Below, piece after piece: positions 41,425 through 43,693 of a stretch of 43,693 bases of DNA; position 1 is the first letter of the stretch, and every line of letters starts with the position of its first letter. Source of the DNA: Pirellulales bacterium. GTDB lineage: Bacteria; Planctomycetota; Planctomycetia; Pirellulales; JACPPG01. Where the stretch lies: the NCBI GenBank assembly GCA_035546535.1, contig DASZWQ010000123.1, forward strand, positions 1-43,693, in the 5' to 3' direction. The translations under genes and the position numbers were made by a program. The notes under the pieces are model-generated. The model did not search any database, was not told the DNA's origin, and worked only from the letters and a program-made list of their open reading frames with translations.

Positions 41425-42543
41425 GTGAAAGGTCGCAACTTAAAGATCGACTGGTGGCCCGCCGACGAGGTCCCTCAGTTGCAGGGAGTGATCGACGAGC
41501 ATTGGCGGAACGGACATGTGTTAGCACGCGACGCCGAGCTGTTGCGCTGGCAATATCGCCATCCGACAGACCCTTCGGTGTTGTCCGTGCTGCGGGCGCG
41601 GGATGAAGAGGGGCTGGCCGGCGTGTTGGGTACGAACCTGGTTGACTTCAGCGTCCAGGGGCGACGCACGCCGGGAGTGTGGCTGGCCCTCTGGTTCAAT
41701 ATCAAGCACGCGGCTGCCGGCACCGGATTGATGCTGTTGCGCGCCGCGATGGAAGGAGACGCGAAGGTCGTGGCCTGCCTGGGTTTCAACGATATCGCGG
41801 AGCGTATTTATCGCGGCCTGCGTTTCACGGTCATCGAGGAACTTCCCCGCTGGATTTGCCTGGCCAATGCCGATGCCTTCCGGGCACTTTTAGAGATGGA
41901 GCAGAGTCACGCCGCCGCCGACCTGCAGGCGACCGTCGCGGCGCTGAGCCACGATCAGAGCCGCCACACGACGGCAGCCGCGCGACTGATCGCCTGGGAC
42001 GAAGGGCTCGCCGATCGGTGGAACGCGAAATGGGACCATGAATTGTCCAAGCAATGTATAGGAACGTGGCGGAACTTCGACTATCTGCGGTGGCGGTATG
42101 CCGAGCATCCCCGGTTTCAATATCAACTGCTTTTTGCGGAAGATGCCGGCGGGGCCATCTCGGGCCTGGTCGTCTTCCGCTACGAGCGCGTGGCGGCCTC
42201 GGACCTGCAGGTGGTTCGCATTCTAGAACTGCTCGGCAATGAAGACGCGTGCGCACTCCTGGCCGCAGCGGTCCGCGAGAAAGCGTGCGCCGCGGGAGCC
42301 GCCTTCGCCGACTTTTTTTGCACGCGGCCTGGCATTGCTGCACCACTTACCGAGGCGGGCTTCCACCGCGAACGATCGCTTCCGGCCACGATTCCCATGC
42401 TATTTCAGCCCCTGGATCATCGCCGGACTCGCGTGCGTTTGGCATACAGCATGCTCGACGGCGCGCTCGAAGCGGCCGCCACTGCTCATCCGGAAACGCT
42501 CTACGTGACGCGTTCGGACGGCGACCAGGACCGGCCCAACTGA
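41425..42543 (+). CDS. GNAT-like acyltransferase, possibly acting with ACP 3
   Basis: A 372-residue protein with a GNAT-like N-terminal half (RWQYRHPTDPS, GVLGTNLVDFSV, GLMLLRAAMEGDAKVVACLGFNDIAERIYRGLRF) and a second GNAT-like half (LRWRYAEHPRFQYQLLFAED, GLVVFRYE, EAGFHRERSLPAT). The acyl-donor loop (Q/RxxGxG/A) is not clear, so activity is uncertain. The GTG start has a weak ribosome site and lies 79 bases after ACP 3. Similar double-GNAT proteins occur in polysaccharide loci. It could transfer the D-glyceryl group made by FkbH and ACP 3 to a sugar amine or hydroxyl; this is inference from position. Confidence 0.6.
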   Translation: MKGRNLKIDWWPADEVPQLQGVIDEHWRNGHVLARDAELLRWQYRHPTDPSVLSVLRARDEEGLAGVLGTNLVDFSVQGRRTPGVWLALWFNIKHAAAGTGLMLLRAAMEGDAKVVACLGFNDIAERIYRGLRFTVIEELPRWICLANADAFRALLEMEQSHAAADLQATVAALSHDQSRHTTAAARLIAWDEGLADRWNAKWDHELSKQCIGTWRNFDYLRWRYAEHPRFQYQLLFAEDAGGAISGLVVFRYERVAASDLQVVRILELLGNEDACALLAAAVREKACAAGAAFADFFCTRPGIAAPLTEAGFHRERSLPATIPMLFQPLDHRRTRVRLAYSMLDGALEAAATAHPETLYVTRSDGDQDRPN

Positions 42544-42560
42544 CGTCGGACATCGCTCGC

Positions 42561-43502
42561 ATGAAATTCATCATGTATCACTATGTCCGGCCGTCGCATC
42601 CGGATCTGCCGTACTTCAAGCATCTACATATCGACGATTTTCGTCGGCAGTTGGACTATTTTGCCGCCGAATATGGATTCGTCCCCCGCGACGAGTTCCT
42701 GGCAACGCTCGAAGGCACCGCTGTACCAGTCTCGGGCGTGGTTCTGTCGTTCGACGACGGCTTGATCGATCATTACCGGTACGTGCTGCCCGAGCTCGAG
42801 CAACGAAACCTGTGGGGGCTGTTCTACATTCCTACGGGTATCTACGCGCGGCGGAAACTTCTGGACGTACACCGCATTCACTGCCTGCTCGGCCGCTTTG
42901 GTGGCCAGGCCATGCTCGACGCGCTCGGCGAGCTAGTTTCCGATGATATGCTGTCGCACAGCCACGTCGACGAATTCCGCGAGCGGACCTACGCGCGCCA
43001 GGATAACGATGCCGCCACCGCCGAATTCAAGCGTATTCTGAACTACTACCTCTCCTATGAGTTTCGCGAGCAGGTTCTCGACACGCTGATGGCGCGGTTC
43101 TTTTGCGAAGAGGAACTGATCGACGAGTATTACATCCCACGCGACCGGCTTGCCGAATTCGAAGAGCGGCAGATGCTGCTGGGCGGTCACAGCGTCAGCC
43201 ACCGCGTTTTCAGCAGGCTTTCTCGCGCCGAACAGCAGCACGAGATTCAGGAGTGTTTCGAGTTCCTGGAAAGCGCCACCGGCGGTCTGAAGCTGCGCTC
43301 ATTCTGTTATCCTTATGGCGGGTTTCACTCGTTCAACGCCACGACCGAGGAGCTACTCCAGGCCGCTGGCTGCCGGTTCTCGCTGAACGTCGAACCGCGG
43401 GACGCGGAAGCAGCGGATTTCCGCACGCGTCCACAAGCCATCCCCCGCTACGATTGCAATGCCTTTCCGTACGGCCGGTGCCGTGAACCGCTGGCGGTCT
43501 GA
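42561..43502 (+). CDS. Polysaccharide deacetylase (carbohydrate esterase 4, NodB domain)
   Basis: A 313-residue protein. The NodB motifs are visible: Asp65/Asp66 in LSFDDGLIDHY, the metal-binding pair His210/His214 in GGHSVSHRV, and FCYPYGGFHSFN. Family knowledge: such enzymes remove N-acetyl groups from GlcNAc-type sugars. It has no signal peptide at the chosen ATG, so it may act on a cytoplasmic nucleotide or lipid-linked sugar instead of the finished chain. An earlier in-frame start would overlap the GNAT-like gene and is rejected. A 17-base gap follows that gene. N-deacetylation would free an amine for a special acyl group. Confidence 0.85.
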   Translation: MKFIMYHYVRPSHPDLPYFKHLHIDDFRRQLDYFAAEYGFVPRDEFLATLEGTAVPVSGVVLSFDDGLIDHYRYVLPELEQRNLWGLFYIPTGIYARRKLLDVHRIHCLLGRFGGQAMLDALGELVSDDMLSHSHVDEFRERTYARQDNDAATAEFKRILNYYLSYEFREQVLDTLMARFFCEEELIDEYYIPRDRLAEFEERQMLLGGHSVSHRVFSRLSRAEQQHEIQECFEFLESATGGLKLRSFCYPYGGFHSFNATTEELLQAAGCRFSLNVEPRDAEAADFRTRPQAIPRYDCNAFPYGRCREPLAV

Positions 43503-43553
43503 ACGAACGGTTTCGTCTTTCGCATCAACGCTTCAACTCTCCGAGAGTCATCC

Positions 43554-43693
43554 ATGCGCGTCCTTGTCACTGGCTCCAGCGGGCTGATTGGTTCCGAAGC
43601 GGTTCGTTTCTTCGACGATTTAGGCTTCGATATCGCCGGCGTCGACAACAACATGCGCGCCGACTTTTTCGGGCCCAAGGGAGATACGACCTG
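43554..43693 (+). CDS. NAD-dependent epimerase, N-terminal fragment (CDP-paratose 2-epimerase-like)
   Basis: The gene runs off the right edge; 46 codons are present. It starts [18 protein letters not shown], an extended-SDR NAD site, and continues [17 protein letters not shown]. The NNMR-DFFGP-GDTT segment recalls the CDP-paratose 2-epimerase (tyvelose epimerase) group as I know it. It follows the deacetylase gene by 51 bases in the same direction, so the locus continues past the window. Family as an epimerase is near certain; the substrate is a guess from 46 residues. Confidence 0.75.
   Translation, partial: MRVLVTGSSGLIGSEAVRFFDDLGFDIAGVDNNMRADFFGPKGDTT

Noticed and set aside
1..43693. CRISPR array, tRNA, rRNA, prophage or insertion sequence
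   Set aside because: No regularly spaced repeats, cloverleaf sequences, phage genes or transposases were seen by eye in the window.

Overview
The window is about 44 kb of GC-rich DNA holding one large surface-polysaccharide locus: 38 genes, 36 of them on the + strand. It joins an exosortase and an EpsI protein to Wza/Wzc-type export proteins, many polysaccharide genes and non-ATG starts. This fits a planctomycete (Pirellulales-like) best, but that is an inference from gene content; there is no rRNA or taxonomic marker gene here.

Layout. (1) 1-5386: a truncated outer-membrane export lipoprotein on the - strand diverges from exosortase, a Wzz/BY-kinase fusion (Wzc type) and EpsI. (2) 5868-14970: sugar-nucleotide and lipid-linked sugar genes: PLP aminotransferase, two NAD-dependent epimerase/dehydratases (one anchored by four membrane helices), a GT4 glycosyltransferase, a PglC-type phosphoglycosyl transferase, a FemAB-like GNAT, an FkbM methyltransferase and a PglD/NeuD-like acyltransferase. 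(3) 15099-20566: a fatty-acid-synthesis-like module with ACP, SDR reductase, AMP-dependent acyl ligase, KAS III, second ACP, second SDR and a second NeuD-like acyltransferase. (4) 20568-27374: wecB and wecC (UDP-ManNAcA), a two-domain oxidoreductase and, on the - strand, a heparinase II/III-type lyase. (5) 28055-32671: a NusG/RfaH-like antiterminator, then neuB, neuC, neuA and a coupled D-2-hydroxyacid dehydrogenase. (6) 32715-39295: flippase, Fe/2-oxoglutarate dioxygenase, acyltransferase-3 and two tandem paralogues that may be glycosyltransferases. (7) 39338-43693: FkbH, a third ACP, a GNAT-like protein, a polysaccharide deacetylase and the start of another epimerase.

Reading of the whole: the cell makes a lipid-linked repeat unit (PglC-type initiation, GT4 and other transferases) containing an amino-dideoxy-type sugar, a mannosaminuronic acid and a nonulosonic (sialic-like) acid. 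It decorates the glycan with ACP-borne acyl groups: probably a 3-hydroxyacyl chain from the KAS III module and a D-glyceryl unit from FkbH. The flippase would move the unit across the membrane and the Wzc/Wza pair would control length and export. The most distinctive feature is the presence of two separate ACP-loading systems, with three ACPs, in one exosortase-linked glycan locus. No Wzy-like polymerase, PEP-CTERM substrate, tRNA, CRISPR array or transposase was seen. A 28-bp sequence with hairpin-forming flanks occurs in two intergenic regions 22 kb apart.
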